64,000 nt of DNA, from NCBI GenBank assembly GCA_029339505.1, contig JAQISU010000210.1:12103501-12167500 (forward strand). The letters run 5' to 3'. Positions 41,286-51,331 of the stretch are shown here, in pieces. The stretch's first letter is position 1. Each line of letters starts with the position of its first letter. This DNA is from Unio delphinus. Its lineage: Eukaryota > Mollusca > Bivalvia > Unionida > Unionidae. Below the pieces are notes generated by a model. It saw only the letters and a program-made list of their open reading frames with translations. It made no database searches and was not told the DNA's origin. Position numbers and translations under genes: made by a program.

Positions 41286-42701
41286 TCAAAGATTTTCTAC
41301 TGGGGCATCTACCACTCTCATTCTTCCACCAACACCTTCAAGTAGCATTGATTTATCACTGAGAATGACAGCAACCGCTCTATAATTAGCAATAGCACCA
41401 CGAGTCACATTAGCTCTAAAGTGTATATCAACAACTGACTGTCTTGTCAAATCGAGATGTTCCAGTGAGAAGTAATAGATCGGATACAAATTTTTAAAAT
41501 CATATTGTGATATTTGCAAACCAGTATCGACATTTTGGGCGCGTGCCATAAATGACAACAGACGATGATAAACTCGTGCAATATGATTTTCTGTGTAATT
41601 AAGTTGTATATCCTCGGATGGTTCCTGTTGGCCGTTTATTCTCAGTGAGACGTCTTTCACACCTAATTGATCAAATATCATATGACTGAAACGTTGATCG
41701 CCAACTCGTGTGTTATCCTGTAACGCAATAAATATATGACGTGGCGCAGAAACGCCTTGTTTTGATGCTAGGTTCCAAGTGAATAACCCGTTGATATTTG
41801 ATTGTTTCACATCTGTACTCACGGTTAGCCAACTTAGTAATGATTTTCCTCCTTGGTCCATAAATGATAGTAATCGTCCTTCTGCGGTGATTGCTGGAGT
41901 CAACACTGGCATCCACAATGATATTTTTGTTAAATCGACTCTACCGGCATCAGCATTGGCGGCTGCAGCATTTGCTGGAATCCTCCAAATTGCATCATTA
42001 TCATCACTTTTTCGTACAAGCGATACTGTATGCTTCGCCCCGTAGATAACTTTTCTGACGTTTCTACAGAATCCAAATATGTGATGCAGTGGAATCGCGC
42101 ATGAAAATGATTTACGCTCTCCTTGCAACATTGCGTTTCGTGTTGCAGCTCCTAGATTGAAATTAATGTCGTTGTTTATAATCATATTCTCGATACCAGC
42201 AGGAGCAGGAGGAGCAGCACGATCATTTGGTCGTCTTATAATAAATTGATTTCCACCAGCGGTATTCTTAGCATCTTTTGCAAACATCATAGAAGGTCCT
42301 GCTGATCTTGTATAATCATCGGAATATCTCGCTAACCCGATTATTGTTGTGGCCACATCAACATCACGATCTATGGACTCAATTTCTTTTCCATCAATGA
42401 GATATCTAGCACTCTCAAATAGCGCCATAATACCATTATTGACAAAACCGACTTGAGCATCAGCTGGATACGGTGCTGGTACAGCAGTAGTATCAGCAGC
42501 TGTTACAATTTCTCCTTCTACTTCAATAAATGCTTCACAGGGTAAAAAGTATTTACTGGTATCATGGACTTGAAGATCAATTCTTGCTCGACTATTTGAG
42601 TTTATGGCATGATAGGCGTAATATTGATAATCGCGTACAGAATCATCCTTGCCAACTGGGGCGTCTATATCAAACGCCGGATCATGTGATTTTTTGAACA
42701 T
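41286..42701 (-). CDS. Major capsid protein (double-jelly-roll candidate), intact
   Basis: 471 aa, the expected size for Polinton-type hexon-like capsid proteins. Conserved segments shared with the broken B copy: D-D-S-V-R-D-Y-Q-Y-Y-A-Y-H-A, A-L-F-E-S-A-R-Y-L-I-D-G-K-E-I, R-N-V-R-K-V-I-Y-G-A-K-H, Q-Q-E-P-S-E-D-I-Q-L-N-Y and the C-terminal L-L-E-G-V-G-G-R-M-R. The most diverged part is at about residues 160-175 (Ala/Pro-rich in C). Identification rests on size, position between pVI-like and pX-like genes and family pattern; the fold itself was not modelled. Confidence 0.75.
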   Translation of the reverse strand: MFKKSHDPAFDIDAPVGKDDSVRDYQYYAYHAINSNSRARIDLQVHDTSKYFLPCEAFIEVEGEIVTAADTTAVPAPYPADAQVGFVNNGIMALFESARYLIDGKEIESIDRDVDVATTIIGLARYSDDYTRSAGPSMMFAKDAKNTAGGNQFIIRRPNDRAAPPAPAGIENMIINNDINFNLGAATRNAMLQGERKSFSCAIPLHHIFGFCRNVRKVIYGAKHTVSLVRKSDDNDAIWRIPANAAAANADAGRVDLTKISLWMPVLTPAITAEGRLLSFMDQGGKSLLSWLTVSTDVKQSNINGLFTWNLASKQGVSAPRHIFIALQDNTRVGDQRFSHMIFDQLGVKDVSLRINGQQEPSEDIQLNYTENHIARVYHRLLSFMARAQNVDTGLQISQYDFKNLYPIYYFSLEHLDLTRQSVVDIHFRANVTRGAIANYRAVAVILSDKSMLLEGVGGRMRVVDAPVENL

Positions 42702-42734
42702 TTTATTCTATTTATCAGAGTCTAAATCGTGATT

Positions 42735-42800
42735 TTCATCGTGAAAAACGCTAGCGTGAAAATCCATAGGATTTCATCGTGAAAAACGCTAGCGTTTTCG
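42735..42800. promoter_or_regulatory. Paired palindromes AAAACGCTAGCG(TTTT) upstream of the capsid gene
   Basis: The palindrome core ACGCTAGCGT occurs at about 42748 and 42786, each preceded by CGTGAAAA. A related GAAAACGCTAGTGTTTTT precedes the membrane-protein gene in copy B (18285-18303). It may be an operator, a promoter element or a 3' end hairpin. Function is unproven. Confidence 0.4.
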
Positions 42801-43226
42801 TCGTGGTTTTTTAAAGCCACTTCCCGCTATCATGTTTGCAATATTGCTTTGGTCTCCTTGATTTACCATCGACGCTAATTTTTCATCTACTGCGTTATTT
42901 ATTATTTTACTAACACTTGCAGGCATTTCTTCTGTAGACGGTAACGGTTTCTTTTTTCGCCTCACTAATGATGTTATTTTATCCTTCGCACTTGAAAACG
43001 CTTTCCCGGCAAGATCTCCAACAGTACTAATACCCTTATCACGAATAACATCAATGGCTTTCATTGATAATTGTTTAGCTAACGGCATCACTTTTGGGGC
43101 CATTCTTGAAAAGAATCCTAAAATGGTATTGCCGAGGCCATCTCCATAGTATGCTTTATAAACTGGAAACCGTGAATTAACTACATAGACGAGGGTTGGT
43201 TTATCATGATTGTAATGGATGATCAT
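42789..43226 (-). CDS. Basic pVI-like minor virion protein of copy C
   Basis: 145 aa, intact. It has the same amphipathic segment, basic patch and C-terminal I-A-G-S-G-F-K-K-P-R-R as copy B. The adenain-type cleavage pattern and the short basic C-terminal peptide are conserved between copies. Role inferred as in B. Confidence 0.6.
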   Translation of the reverse strand: MIIHYNHDKPTLVYVVNSRFPVYKAYYGDGLGNTILGFFSRMAPKVMPLAKQLSMKAIDVIRDKGISTVGDLAGKAFSSAKDKITSLVRRKKKPLPSTEEMPASVSKIINNAVDEKLASMVNQGDQSNIANMIAGSGFKKPRRKR

Positions 43227-43259
43227 TATTATAAAAACAATAGTGTTTTCAATTGTTAT

Positions 43260-44207
43260 TTAATCACTATGATACCCATTTGCTAACTCGTCAATGAAAT
43301 CTCGATATGTTTTGATATCCATGATACCGCCGGCAAATAACCGTCTACAGATATCAGCTGCTTCATTAATTATTTCTGGAGAGTTATTTCCAGCTCGGAA
43401 TCCTCCTACAAGAACATCTAATCGTGATATATCATTGATAACACTATCAGGACAAGTGTTTCCAATCCTTGGATTTTGCAGTCCACTTCCGCTATAACCA
43501 GCTGCTTCATCTAGTTTTTCTAAACCCGTTTCTTGTAAATAATCATCATCATCATCATCATCAGGTGGTAGTTGTTGTTTTTTAGGAGAGAAAGATATTT
43601 TCTTTGCAGGCTGCTGTCGCCGCTTTTGCAATCTCGGTTGTTTAAACTCTTCGTATTGATTATACACTAGACTCACCGCATCGATATATTCGATGTATGA
43701 TGCACTATCTGTCTTAATTTGACTTTTTTTAGTTTTGATTTTATAAAATATATCAGCCCAATGAGCGAAATTCTTAACAAACTTATGATGTTCTGGTTTT
43801 AACCATTTTTTTCTGTTTTCATAAGACGTAACAACAAGCGCAGGAATTTCTGCTGGATCAGTCTTATCAATTTCTGCTAACCCTTCCTCGTTAAATCTCA
43901 CGCGTAAATCATCTACTGTTCTTTTTGATTCTATTTGTTTTGTTTGTTCAGTTTTCGCTGCTAGTTTTTCAAGCTCACCAATAACAGATTTCCCCGTCTC
44001 GGGACCATCTCCCAGTAAAGCACGCTCTACCCCCTTCGTTGCTGTGGTTACTGGTTTAAACAATTCTTCAGACCCCAGAGCAAAATCAGTTTGTAAACTC
44101 TGTCGTTGTTGCAGTTTATTTCTTACAGAGTCACGAATTGGTATAAATTTCTTAATTGCATCCAGTCGTTCACGAGCCAATCGGGTTGTTAATGCTTGAT
44201 TGACCAT
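43260..44207 (-). CDS. Putative virion structural protein of copy C
   Basis: 315 aa. The ends are the same as in the B protein (N-terminal 55 residues; C-terminal C-P-D-S-V-I-N-D to G-Y-H-S-D including L-V-G-G-F). The middle has different sequence, including an acidic Asp run (D-D-D-D-D-D-D-Y) coded by a GAT repeat (43545-43562). Low conservation in the centre is typical of a flexible linker or exposed region. Confidence 0.7.
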   Translation of the reverse strand: MVNQALTTRLARERLDAIKKFIPIRDSVRNKLQQRQSLQTDFALGSEELFKPVTTATKGVERALLGDGPETGKSVIGELEKLAAKTEQTKQIESKRTVDDLRVRFNEEGLAEIDKTDPAEIPALVVTSYENRKKWLKPEHHKFVKNFAHWADIFYKIKTKKSQIKTDSASYIEYIDAVSLVYNQYEEFKQPRLQKRRQQPAKKISFSPKKQQLPPDDDDDDDYLQETGLEKLDEAAGYSGSGLQNPRIGNTCPDSVINDISRLDVLVGGFRAGNNSPEIINEAADICRRLFAGGIMDIKTYRDFIDELANGYHSD

Positions 44208-44721
44208 TATTTGAAATCAGAAACCATTTTTCAATTGTAAAACAATTTTTCCCATCGATGATTCCATCCTTAACGGTCCAATTTTTTATTGCTGTGAAAT
44301 ATTTTTATTTTTTATCCATTGATTTTGCCTGTTTTGGTGCCATTTTGGTGGTTTTCAGTTGAAAATCTCAAAGAGATTTTACAGTCAAGTAGTCGATTTT
44401 ACATGGGATTTTCCATAAGGAAAAGCTGTTAAAACTCATTTTTGATGATTTTTAGCCATTTTTCATCAATTTTTGCCTGTTTTCAGTGATGTTTGGTCAT
44501 TTTTCATCGATTTTCATCAAAAAACCTCGTAGGGTCAAGTAGTCGATTTTGCATTGGATTTTCCATAGAGAAAAGTTCTTAAAAGAACTTTCAAAGCTGT
44601 TAGGATTCTATTTTATTTTCGCAGTGTGAAATATTTTCACTGATTCAATCAAAAAATGACAAAAAAATGAAAATCTCAAGGAGATTTTACTGTCTGACAA
44701 AATCTTTTGAGGGTCGGTCAA
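44208..44721. other. Spacer with a diverged direct repeat
   Basis: GTCAAGTAGTCGATTTTACATGGGATTTTCCATA... occurs at about 44381 and again at about 44534. TTTTCATCGATTTT-type phrases recur. The pre-start motif GAAAAATGGTTTCTGATTTCAAATA (minus strand) directly precedes the 44207 start. No gene is seen. Confidence 0.6.
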
Positions 44722-45078
44722 TCAAAATAGTTCATTTTCTTGAATTAACGCTCGTAAGTTTCTAATTTTAGAATTAACTTCCTTTTTCAATTCATATTCG
44801 TTACCCAATTCTTTTCGTATTCCTTCCACGATAGTATATAACGGAACACACACACCTACTTCACTGGAAAATGCAAGAGAGTCTCGAATAGAATTTTGAA
44901 TTTTTTTGATGAGTGCATATTTCTTTGGTAACATATACTTGTTAGTGCTAACTCCGTATTCTATATCCTGAAAATCCGACTTGATTTGATCAGGATTTAA
45001 CCCATCTGACAATTTAATATTCTGATTTTTCAATTTTGCAATTTCAACTATGATGCTATTCATAATTTCAGAATTCAT
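44722..45078 (-). CDS. Conserved small protein of the element family (copy C)
   Basis: 118 aa, same length and start as the B counterpart at 12676-13032, intact. Most differences are conservative. Unknown function; helical and charged. Confidence 0.75.
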   Translation of the reverse strand: MNSEIMNSIIVEIAKLKNQNIKLSDGLNPDQIKSDFQDIEYGVSTNKYMLPKKYALIKKIQNSIRDSLAFSSEVGVCVPLYTIVEGIRKELGNEYELKKEVNSKIRNLRALIQENELF

Positions 45079-45144
45079 ATATGATAATACATATTTCTAA
45101 TTCATTTTTCAAAAATAAATGAGCCGTTAATATTTTCAAAATTC

Positions 45145-45400
45145 AGTCTGTATATATAAATATCTTTTTTAAAATTCAGTCTGTATATATAAATATCTTT
45201 TTTAAAATTCAGTCTGTATATATAAATATCTTTTTTAAAAATTCAGTCTGTATATATAAATATCTTTTTTAAAATTAAGTCTGTATATATAAATATCTTT
45301 TTTAAAATTAATTCTGTATATATAAATATATTTTTAAAAATTAATTCTGTATATATAAATATATTTTTAAAAATTAATTCTGTATATATAAATATAAATG
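45145..45400. repeat. 34-bp tandem repeat inside copy C
   Basis: About eight copies of AATTCAGTCTGTATATATAA ATATCTTTTTTAAA, drifting to AATTAATTCTG at the right. It marks the border of the accessory slot and is absent from copy B. Confidence 0.88.
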
Positions 45401-46510
45401 CAGACAAAAATAAATATCAACCATGATGAGCGGTTATCAGTCATTTGACCCCCTTGATATAGGCCGCTGTGGTTCTATTTGCATTCATTGGGTCCCTTAT
45501 TAGGCCTTTGTGTCTTTCATAGGGTTCCTTTGTTAGAGCATTTTTCTGTTTCTGTTTTATATCAGAATGTTTTTGCTCTTTGAGATATGACCCTATGACC
45601 GTTTCTTTTAGCCGATAATTCATTCTGGGGTTACCCAATGTGCATCCACGAACCTTTTTTTGGCCGGTAATTCATTTTGAACACCATACGGGGCTACCCA
45701 AATGTGATGGAGAGCTAATTACATCCATGGATGTTATTTATTTTAGGGCATTGTATGTGTTTACATTCAACATGCAACCCATGAAATCAAATTCATGGTT
45801 GCGTAAGTTGTCAAAAACCGACAACCCACCGCTACCGTAAATTTGATAGCATGGGTTTGCATGTTATGTGACATGCACACAGAGGGGTTGCCCTCCCTCC
45901 CCTCAATTAAATAGAAAAAAAAAACATCCACCGTTTCACCATCAGACAATTTGTCTGCTATGGGGCGCGAACATGTGAAGAATAATTGTCTGGGTTTACA
46001 AGCCAAACACGATACCGTTAGACCACTGTTCACGTCCATAAAGAATAACGTTTTTTAACATATATATGTTGTAAATATTCATATAGTATATAAAGGGACT
46101 TAATACAGCAATCCGCAAGGTATGCCTTTTTTTTTTCTTGAATTACTTATTAATGGTGTTTCACAGTATTTAAATGAGACAGCATATTTGACTTAAACAC
46201 TAAAACAAAGAATATAATTGTTTGAAAACATTTTTTTTCTTACAAAACAATGCCCAGCCGCTGAATCGCAATAACCCATAAAACAAGTTAACACAATCTA
46301 AGGGAGAAAGTATATAAGGTAATTTAATACAGCAATCCACAGGGTGTTATTTTATTTTCTTAAATTACTTATTAATGGTGTTTCACGGTATTTAAATGAG
46401 ACAGAATATTTGACTTAAACACTAAAAAAAAAAAAGAAAATATTTCTTTTCTTATACAACAATACCCAGCCGCTGAGGGAGATAACTCCCTTGGTTCATT
46501 TGTATACTAA
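45401..46510. other. Accessory slot of copy C: non-coding insert with tRNA-like relic and a duplication
   Basis: The minus strand at 45963-46037 reads like a decayed tRNA-Thr-like sequence (TGGTCTAACGG A-box, CTTGTAA anticodon loop, ATGTTCGCGCC B-box without a proper T stem), so it is probably a SINE head. A block of about 170 bp (AATACAGCAATCC ... CCCAGCCGCTGA) occurs at 46100-46265 and again at 46329-46474. No gene is supported. Confidence 0.6.
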
Positions 46511-46879
46511 CTATTGTTTGTCTAATTCATTAATAACATCACTGGAGAATCTTTCAATGTAGTCTTGAGGGGATTTTATGATTTTGTCGCTGACTTTGTC
46601 AGTGTCAGGTTCATAATTTCTGATTGATTGTCCATTTTGTATTCGTTTGTCATAATAGTGTTTTAGTTCCCTGTATCGTTTGCCGCCACACCTAAGACAT
46701 AATTGCGACCTTCCCCTAACCCCAACCTCACATCGAATACAGGGTAACGGACCAAGGCTTCCACGACGAAAGCTTTGCATATGATACCAACAGAATTCAT
46801 TTCTGCATGATTTGTTACACGGTGTCACTGATCCAATCATAAGCCATTTGCAATGATTCATTATACTTAAATCTTTCAT
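46511..46879 (-). CDS. Cysteine-rich accessory protein, unknown
   Basis: 122 aa. About eleven cysteines in pairs (C near residue 10, T-P-C-N-K-S-C, E-F-C-W-Y-H, C-I-R-C, C-L-R-C-G-G-K-R-Y) occupy the first 75 residues and suggest two or three zinc sites. The rest is charged and helical. It is divergent from the polymerase gene (24 bp apart at 46880-46903) and occupies the slot where copy B has the homing endonuclease. No counterpart is seen in B or A. It could be a small zinc-binding regulator or nuclease accessory; I do not recognise the family. Confidence 0.6.
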   Translation of the reverse strand: MKDLSIMNHCKWLMIGSVTPCNKSCRNEFCWYHMQSFRRGSLGPLPCIRCEVGVRGRSQLCLRCGGKRYRELKHYYDKRIQNGQSIRNYEPDTDKVSDKIIKSPQDYIERFSSDVINELDKQ

Positions 46880-46903
46880 TTAAATGCTTGTTTTAATTAT
46901 AGT

Positions 46904-49900
46904 ATGGAGGAGTTCGAGAGATTATCGAAAATTAAGCCCTGGAAAAGTGTTCAATTCAATCTTGATAGAGTTTCTGATACACCAAAGAATAAAATTCTTG
47001 ATAGAACCTTGATTAGTAAAATCAGAGACTGTTTTAATGAATTCAAGCGTGATGGGGCAGCTCATTGTTGGTCAACATTTCGAATTGATGGTGTTGTTGA
47101 CGCTACCATGAATGATGAAAAAGCAGCAGTGATAATCTCAAATGTTGGGGAAGAAAGAAATTTTTTTCGAATAAAATTCCTTATCCGTGATAATGGAAAA
47201 TGGATCATTAGGGACAAATACGAGCCTATTCTTAAGGGCAAAAAAACTGTCACTGTGAATCAGGATTCAAAACCGGGAATTTTGACTGGAATTGATAAAC
47301 CCTACTACGAAAGATCTTATCCTGTCACAGCAGTTGTTTACGGGATATATCCGCTCAATGACAAACCTGATATTGCAAAACTAGCACCCATGAAATATTC
47401 GACAGGGCTCAATTGTGTAGCAGCACGAATAATGGAACACTTCACAAATGCGTCCCGGGGAAATAAACTAACTGATCTAAGACGAAAAATAATAACCGAA
47501 TGGGAACTGACAGTGAAACAGCATGGGGCAACAATTCAAGATATAGCCAAATTAGAAACATCATTGAGATTTCCAATATCGGTAAGGACAATCACCGGTG
47601 AAGTATTATACGAATCGAAATATAATAGAAATGGAACCCCAATACAAATTATTGATCATAACGAACACGCGTGGTCATCTGCAGTAACAATATTCCCACG
47701 GGATAGAACCGTAAAATATCTATCCCAAACTCTGTTTGGAACCGAAGAGTTTTTTTCAGAGCAGAAATTATTTGATGCTATTTACCATTTGAGTAAAAAC
47801 GATCCTGTGTCAGTGTGGCTATTTCATAGTACTTCAGACGAAGAATGTAGATTTGATCAGTTTGTAAGGCCCAACGGAGAATTATACCGTACTGAAGAGC
47901 TGCATAATCAAATGAAACAACTAGCTAGTGAGTTTTCTCTGGAGGAAGACAACGATCAATTATTAGCAAACTGTTTTACACTTCCATCAGTTGTAGCACA
48001 TTTTGCTAGGAAGAAAAACGCGTGGAAACCAACACGAAGTGAGTTCTTATCAGAGGTCAAATTGTCTTGTCTTGAATACGGCCATGGAGGATTATGGAAT
48101 ACAAAATACACCGCTGATACCGTTATTTCCGTTGATATGATTGCGTGTTATCCAGGAAGTTTTCTTGGGTATGGAGAATACGAGAAATATTTCAAACGAT
48201 TTGGACACCCTACACACGAAATGACCCGTGTTGCTATTAATGGACCACTGCCACATTTCGATTTAACCGGATTCGCTTGTGTAGTATCATTTGAAATGGC
48301 TGAAGGACTTCATCCGTGTAGTTATCTTTGGATTGGTAAACACATGTCTGAAAAACACTGGATGCCAATAGTGTTATTACGGTATATGCTTGATTGTAAG
48401 ATGTTAAAATCATTAATTGTCAGTGAAGCAATTATATCCTATCGAGCACAGAAATCAGTCTGGTTACCACAACCTGATCTAGAAAAAATAATTAGCGAAG
48501 AGCGAAAACTGTTTCCAAATTTCAGTGAACAACAAATCATGGATTGGTCCCAACAGTTATTTGAAATCAGAAACAATGAAGCAAAAGATCTTGGACGAAG
48601 AATAATCGGTAAATTTACCCAAGGTGGCAAAGATGATAATACGAGATATTCTTCACGATTGATTATAGACAATGCTGAATACGATTTTGTAATCACGGAT
48701 TTAACGAATAAGGGCTTATATGTCAATCGTAAGGACGCATTTATGTCCGATGGAACCAAATTGGGTACAATTGTTACTTACACTGATGGATACCATCCGC
48801 AGTACACACATTTGAGAGCTTCTATGCTCGGTTATGCTTCTATTAATTTATTTTCAATGATCAATAGATTTCCTACCACCGCAGTTAGAGTTGCTACTGA
48901 CTCATTTTACATAAATAGCAAAATGGCTGATTTTAAGGCTACTGGCAACGAGAATTGGGGGTCATGGAGAATTAAGAAAGAAATGCTTCATGATTATATT
49001 CCATCAGCAGATGTTACCATTGAAAATAATTACTTAGAAAGCAATCAGTGTTCAGAATTTTCTAGTGCACCACCGATTTCTGATCCAATATGCCTGTATA
49101 AAACAGTTTATTTAAACGGTTGTGGCGGGTCAGGAAAAACAACCCGGGCAATTGAGTTATTTCGTGTTTCCAATCCAAACATGATTGTGCTAACACCAAC
49201 TCATAGACTTGCAAGAGAAATGATACAGAGAGGGGTAAATGCTTGCACTTATCACAGCTTTTTCCGATGGAAGGGAGATAAATGGACTCCTGAGCGCATG
49301 GGAGAGAAATTTATTCCTGAATTCATCATGTGGGATGAAATAGACACAGTGTCCGAAGATGTCTTAAAAATATTTCTTGAGTGGTTGTTATTGAAGAATA
49401 CAAAAGTCGTCATGTGCGGTGATCACGGGCAACCACCACCATTTGTCGGTGCATCCCCCAATGAATGGCTAAAGAGTTTTGTAGACTATTATGAAGAAAT
49501 TGATACCGATCATAGATCACTTGATGAAAAATTAAAAGAGTTTAAGAAATTAATTAGATTACAACCGGATAGAATCCAGTGTGAAATAGCCCGTGAAATA
49601 ATTTCAGAAACTCCCATGAATGAGTTTTGGGAAGCGTGGAGACCAAATGATTTAATCATTGCAAGTAGAAAAATAGTCAGGGACACACTTCAGATGAAGT
49701 TATTTGAATTGCATAAACAAAACTTTGCAACACTTCCAGTGCCCCTCTGTTATAGGCCATCGGATACACGAAAACAGAACATCGAAGTTGATATTCCAGG
49801 CCTGACAGAGTCAGGGCGTGAAAAGAAGATTCTCGTATTAAATGATATTGTGCTGGTTGATATCAATGTCGTTGAAGATGCATTGCGTGCTAATAAATCC

Positions 49901-50377
49901 CCATGGACGCTAGGTTATGCAGCAACAATACACTCTTCACAGGGATTGACTATATCGGATACAATTGTTTGGATGGTAGATAATCGCATAGAATGGTCGA
50001 ATTTAGTCTATCTCGCAGTGTCTAGAGTACGAAAAATAAATCAACTTCGAAGAATTGTCTTCGATGATGAAATCATTGGTGGCGATAATGAAATCATTGG
50101 CGATGATAATGATATTATTGATAAAAAAACTCTCCGGTTACAAACAACAAGACAAAAAAAACAACGAGAATTTGATATTGATGCTGAATTAATAATCACT
50201 TTGAAGCAACAACAAAATAATCACTGCGCAAGTTGCAATTGTATAATGCGTTGGCAGTATTCGGATAAGGATCCTCGCCAATTCACCGTTGACAGAAAAA
50301 ATAACAATCTCGGTCATGTCAGAAATAATGTGATGTTGACTTGTCTTGAGTGCAATAGACGCAAGGGTGCTAGTTAA
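46904..50377 (+). CDS. DNA polymerase-helicase-HNH triple fusion, intact
   Basis: 1157 aa. An N-terminal part of about 400 aa has no recognised domain. The polymerase follows, with D411 in the motif A-like D-M-I-A-C-Y-P-G-S, K-F-T-Q-G-G as motif B-like, and D666 in A-T-D-S-F-Y as motif C. The SF1 helicase has Walker A G-C-G-G-S-G-K-T-T (K745), D811-E812 in W-D-E, G-D-H-G-Q-P, T-I-H-S-S-Q-G and A-V-S-R-V-R. The tail (about 1105-1157) has C-A-S-C, F-T-V-D-R, N-V-M-L-T-C-L-E-C-N, an HNH-like zinc module. It replicates the element; the HNH part might nick DNA at initiation or packaging (inference). Its end overlaps the integrase end by 8 bp. Confidence 0.9.
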   Translation: MEEFERLSKIKPWKSVQFNLDRVSDTPKNKILDRTLISKIRDCFNEFKRDGAAHCWSTFRIDGVVDATMNDEKAAVIISNVGEERNFFRIKFLIRDNGKWIIRDKYEPILKGKKTVTVNQDSKPGILTGIDKPYYERSYPVTAVVYGIYPLNDKPDIAKLAPMKYSTGLNCVAARIMEHFTNASRGNKLTDLRRKIITEWELTVKQHGATIQDIAKLETSLRFPISVRTITGEVLYESKYNRNGTPIQIIDHNEHAWSSAVTIFPRDRTVKYLSQTLFGTEEFFSEQKLFDAIYHLSKNDPVSVWLFHSTSDEECRFDQFVRPNGELYRTEELHNQMKQLASEFSLEEDNDQLLANCFTLPSVVAHFARKKNAWKPTRSEFLSEVKLSCLEYGHGGLWNTKYTADTVISVDMIACYPGSFLGYGEYEKYFKRFGHPTHEMTRVAINGPLPHFDLTGFACVVSFEMAEGLHPCSYLWIGKHMSEKHWMPIVLLRYMLDCKMLKSLIVSEAIISYRAQKSVWLPQPDLEKIISEERKLFPNFSEQQIMDWSQQLFEIRNNEAKDLGRRIIGKFTQGGKDDNTRYSSRLIIDNAEYDFVITDLTNKGLYVNRKDAFMSDGTKLGTIVTYTDGYHPQYTHLRASMLGYASINLFSMINRFPTTAVRVATDSFYINSKMADFKATGNENWGSWRIKKEMLHDYIPSADVTIENNYLESNQCSEFSSAPPISDPICLYKTVYLNGCGGSGKTTRAIELFRVSNPNMIVLTPTHRLAREMIQRGVNACTYHSFFRWKGDKWTPERMGEKFIPEFIMWDEIDTVSEDVLKIFLEWLLLKNTKVVMCGDHGQPPPFVGASPNEWLKSFVDYYEEIDTDHRSLDEKLKEFKKLIRLQPDRIQCEIAREIISETPMNEFWEAWRPNDLIIASRKIVRDTLQMKLFELHKQNFATLPVPLCYRPSDTRKQNIEVDIPGLTESGREKKILVLNDIVLVDINVVEDALRANKSPWTLGYAATIHSSQGLTISDTIVWMVDNRIEWSNLVYLAVSRVRKINQLRRIVFDDEIIGGDNEIIGDDNDIIDKKTLRLQTTRQKKQREFDIDAELIITLKQQQNNHCASCNCIMRWQYSDKDPRQFTVDRKNNNLGHVRNNVMLTCLECNRRKGAS

Positions 50378-51323
50378 GCCCATGCGGTGGTAATTGAGTA
50401 TCCTCAGGTATCACTTGTAATTGTTGTCTAGTAAAACTCCGTTGAGGGGCAGTTGAATCCAGTTTATAGATTGGAGGTCTACCCGTAGATCGTGTTATAC
50501 TAGATATCTTGTGTGCAGTAACACTCCAAATAGGATCAGTAGCCCTTTTTGTGCCACCCTCAAGCTCTCCTGGTTCGTATAAGTACCTCACAATGACATT
50601 ACTACCAAGAATTGGTTGGGAAACGCTAAAATCTTTTTGAATTTCCATTTCAGGTATTGACTTCTTTTTAATCGCATTGATTGGTTTCATGTTGATGGTT
50701 CTAGTAATCTCGTTATTCAGCGCAGTAATCACAGCTGGTAAGCTTTTAACCCATTCACGGAATTTTTTTTCTTGGATGAATTCTTTTGCGTATTGATATC
50801 CAAATAACCGCTCAGCAAGGGTTTTATTAAACCGTTCTACAATTGCCTGATCACGATGTAGCGCAGTATGTCCTCGTCTGATAGTGACTTTATGATTTTT
50901 CATTATTGATAACACTGCACCCTGAAATTCCTTGCCAGGATCAATTTGTAATAGATTTGGCCAGTGCAGAGGACTCCTTCGATAGATCCTTTCAAATGCA
51001 GAATCCACTTCAGTGGCTGATTTTGTTTTTAACGGTTCTGCTTCTTTGTATCGACTTGCAATATCAACTACGGTTAATGCGCATTTGTAACCACGATCAT
51101 GTGGCAGAAATAATAGATCAGCCTGATGAACTTCATTGGGTCCGGTCACATCAAAATGCGAGAAATTGATTTGTTTAGGCGGTGGTAGATAAATTTGCCA
51201 TAGTGCCTGTTTGGATAACCAATGAGCCGCAGTGGTTTTTTTCACTTTTGCAGCGCTAGCGAGTTTATGGATTGCTGATTTACCCCTCCAGTATCCTCTT
51301 GGGGAATAATAAATAGATTCCAT
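50370..51323 (-). CDS. Retroviral-type DDE integrase of copy C
   Basis: 317 aa from ATG 51323. Same domain layout as copy B; VHQADLLF, Q-I-D-P-G-K-E-F-Q-G and I-V-E-R-F-N-K give the acidic triad. The C-terminal beta-rich domain carries a short insertion relative to B (S-I-P-E-M-E-I-Q-K-D). Intact, so this copy could supply integrase for itself or for related elements. Confidence 0.92.
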   Translation of the reverse strand: MESIYYSPRGYWRGKSAIHKLASAAKVKKTTAAHWLSKQALWQIYLPPPKQINFSHFDVTGPNEVHQADLLFLPHDRGYKCALTVVDIASRYKEAEPLKTKSATEVDSAFERIYRRSPLHWPNLLQIDPGKEFQGAVLSIMKNHKVTIRRGHTALHRDQAIVERFNKTLAERLFGYQYAKEFIQEKKFREWVKSLPAVITALNNEITRTINMKPINAIKKKSIPEMEIQKDFSVSQPILGSNVIVRYLYEPGELEGGTKRATDPIWSVTAHKISSITRSTGRPPIYKLDSTAPQRSFTRQQLQVIPEDTQLPPHGLN

Positions 51324-51331
51324 GTTGTTAT

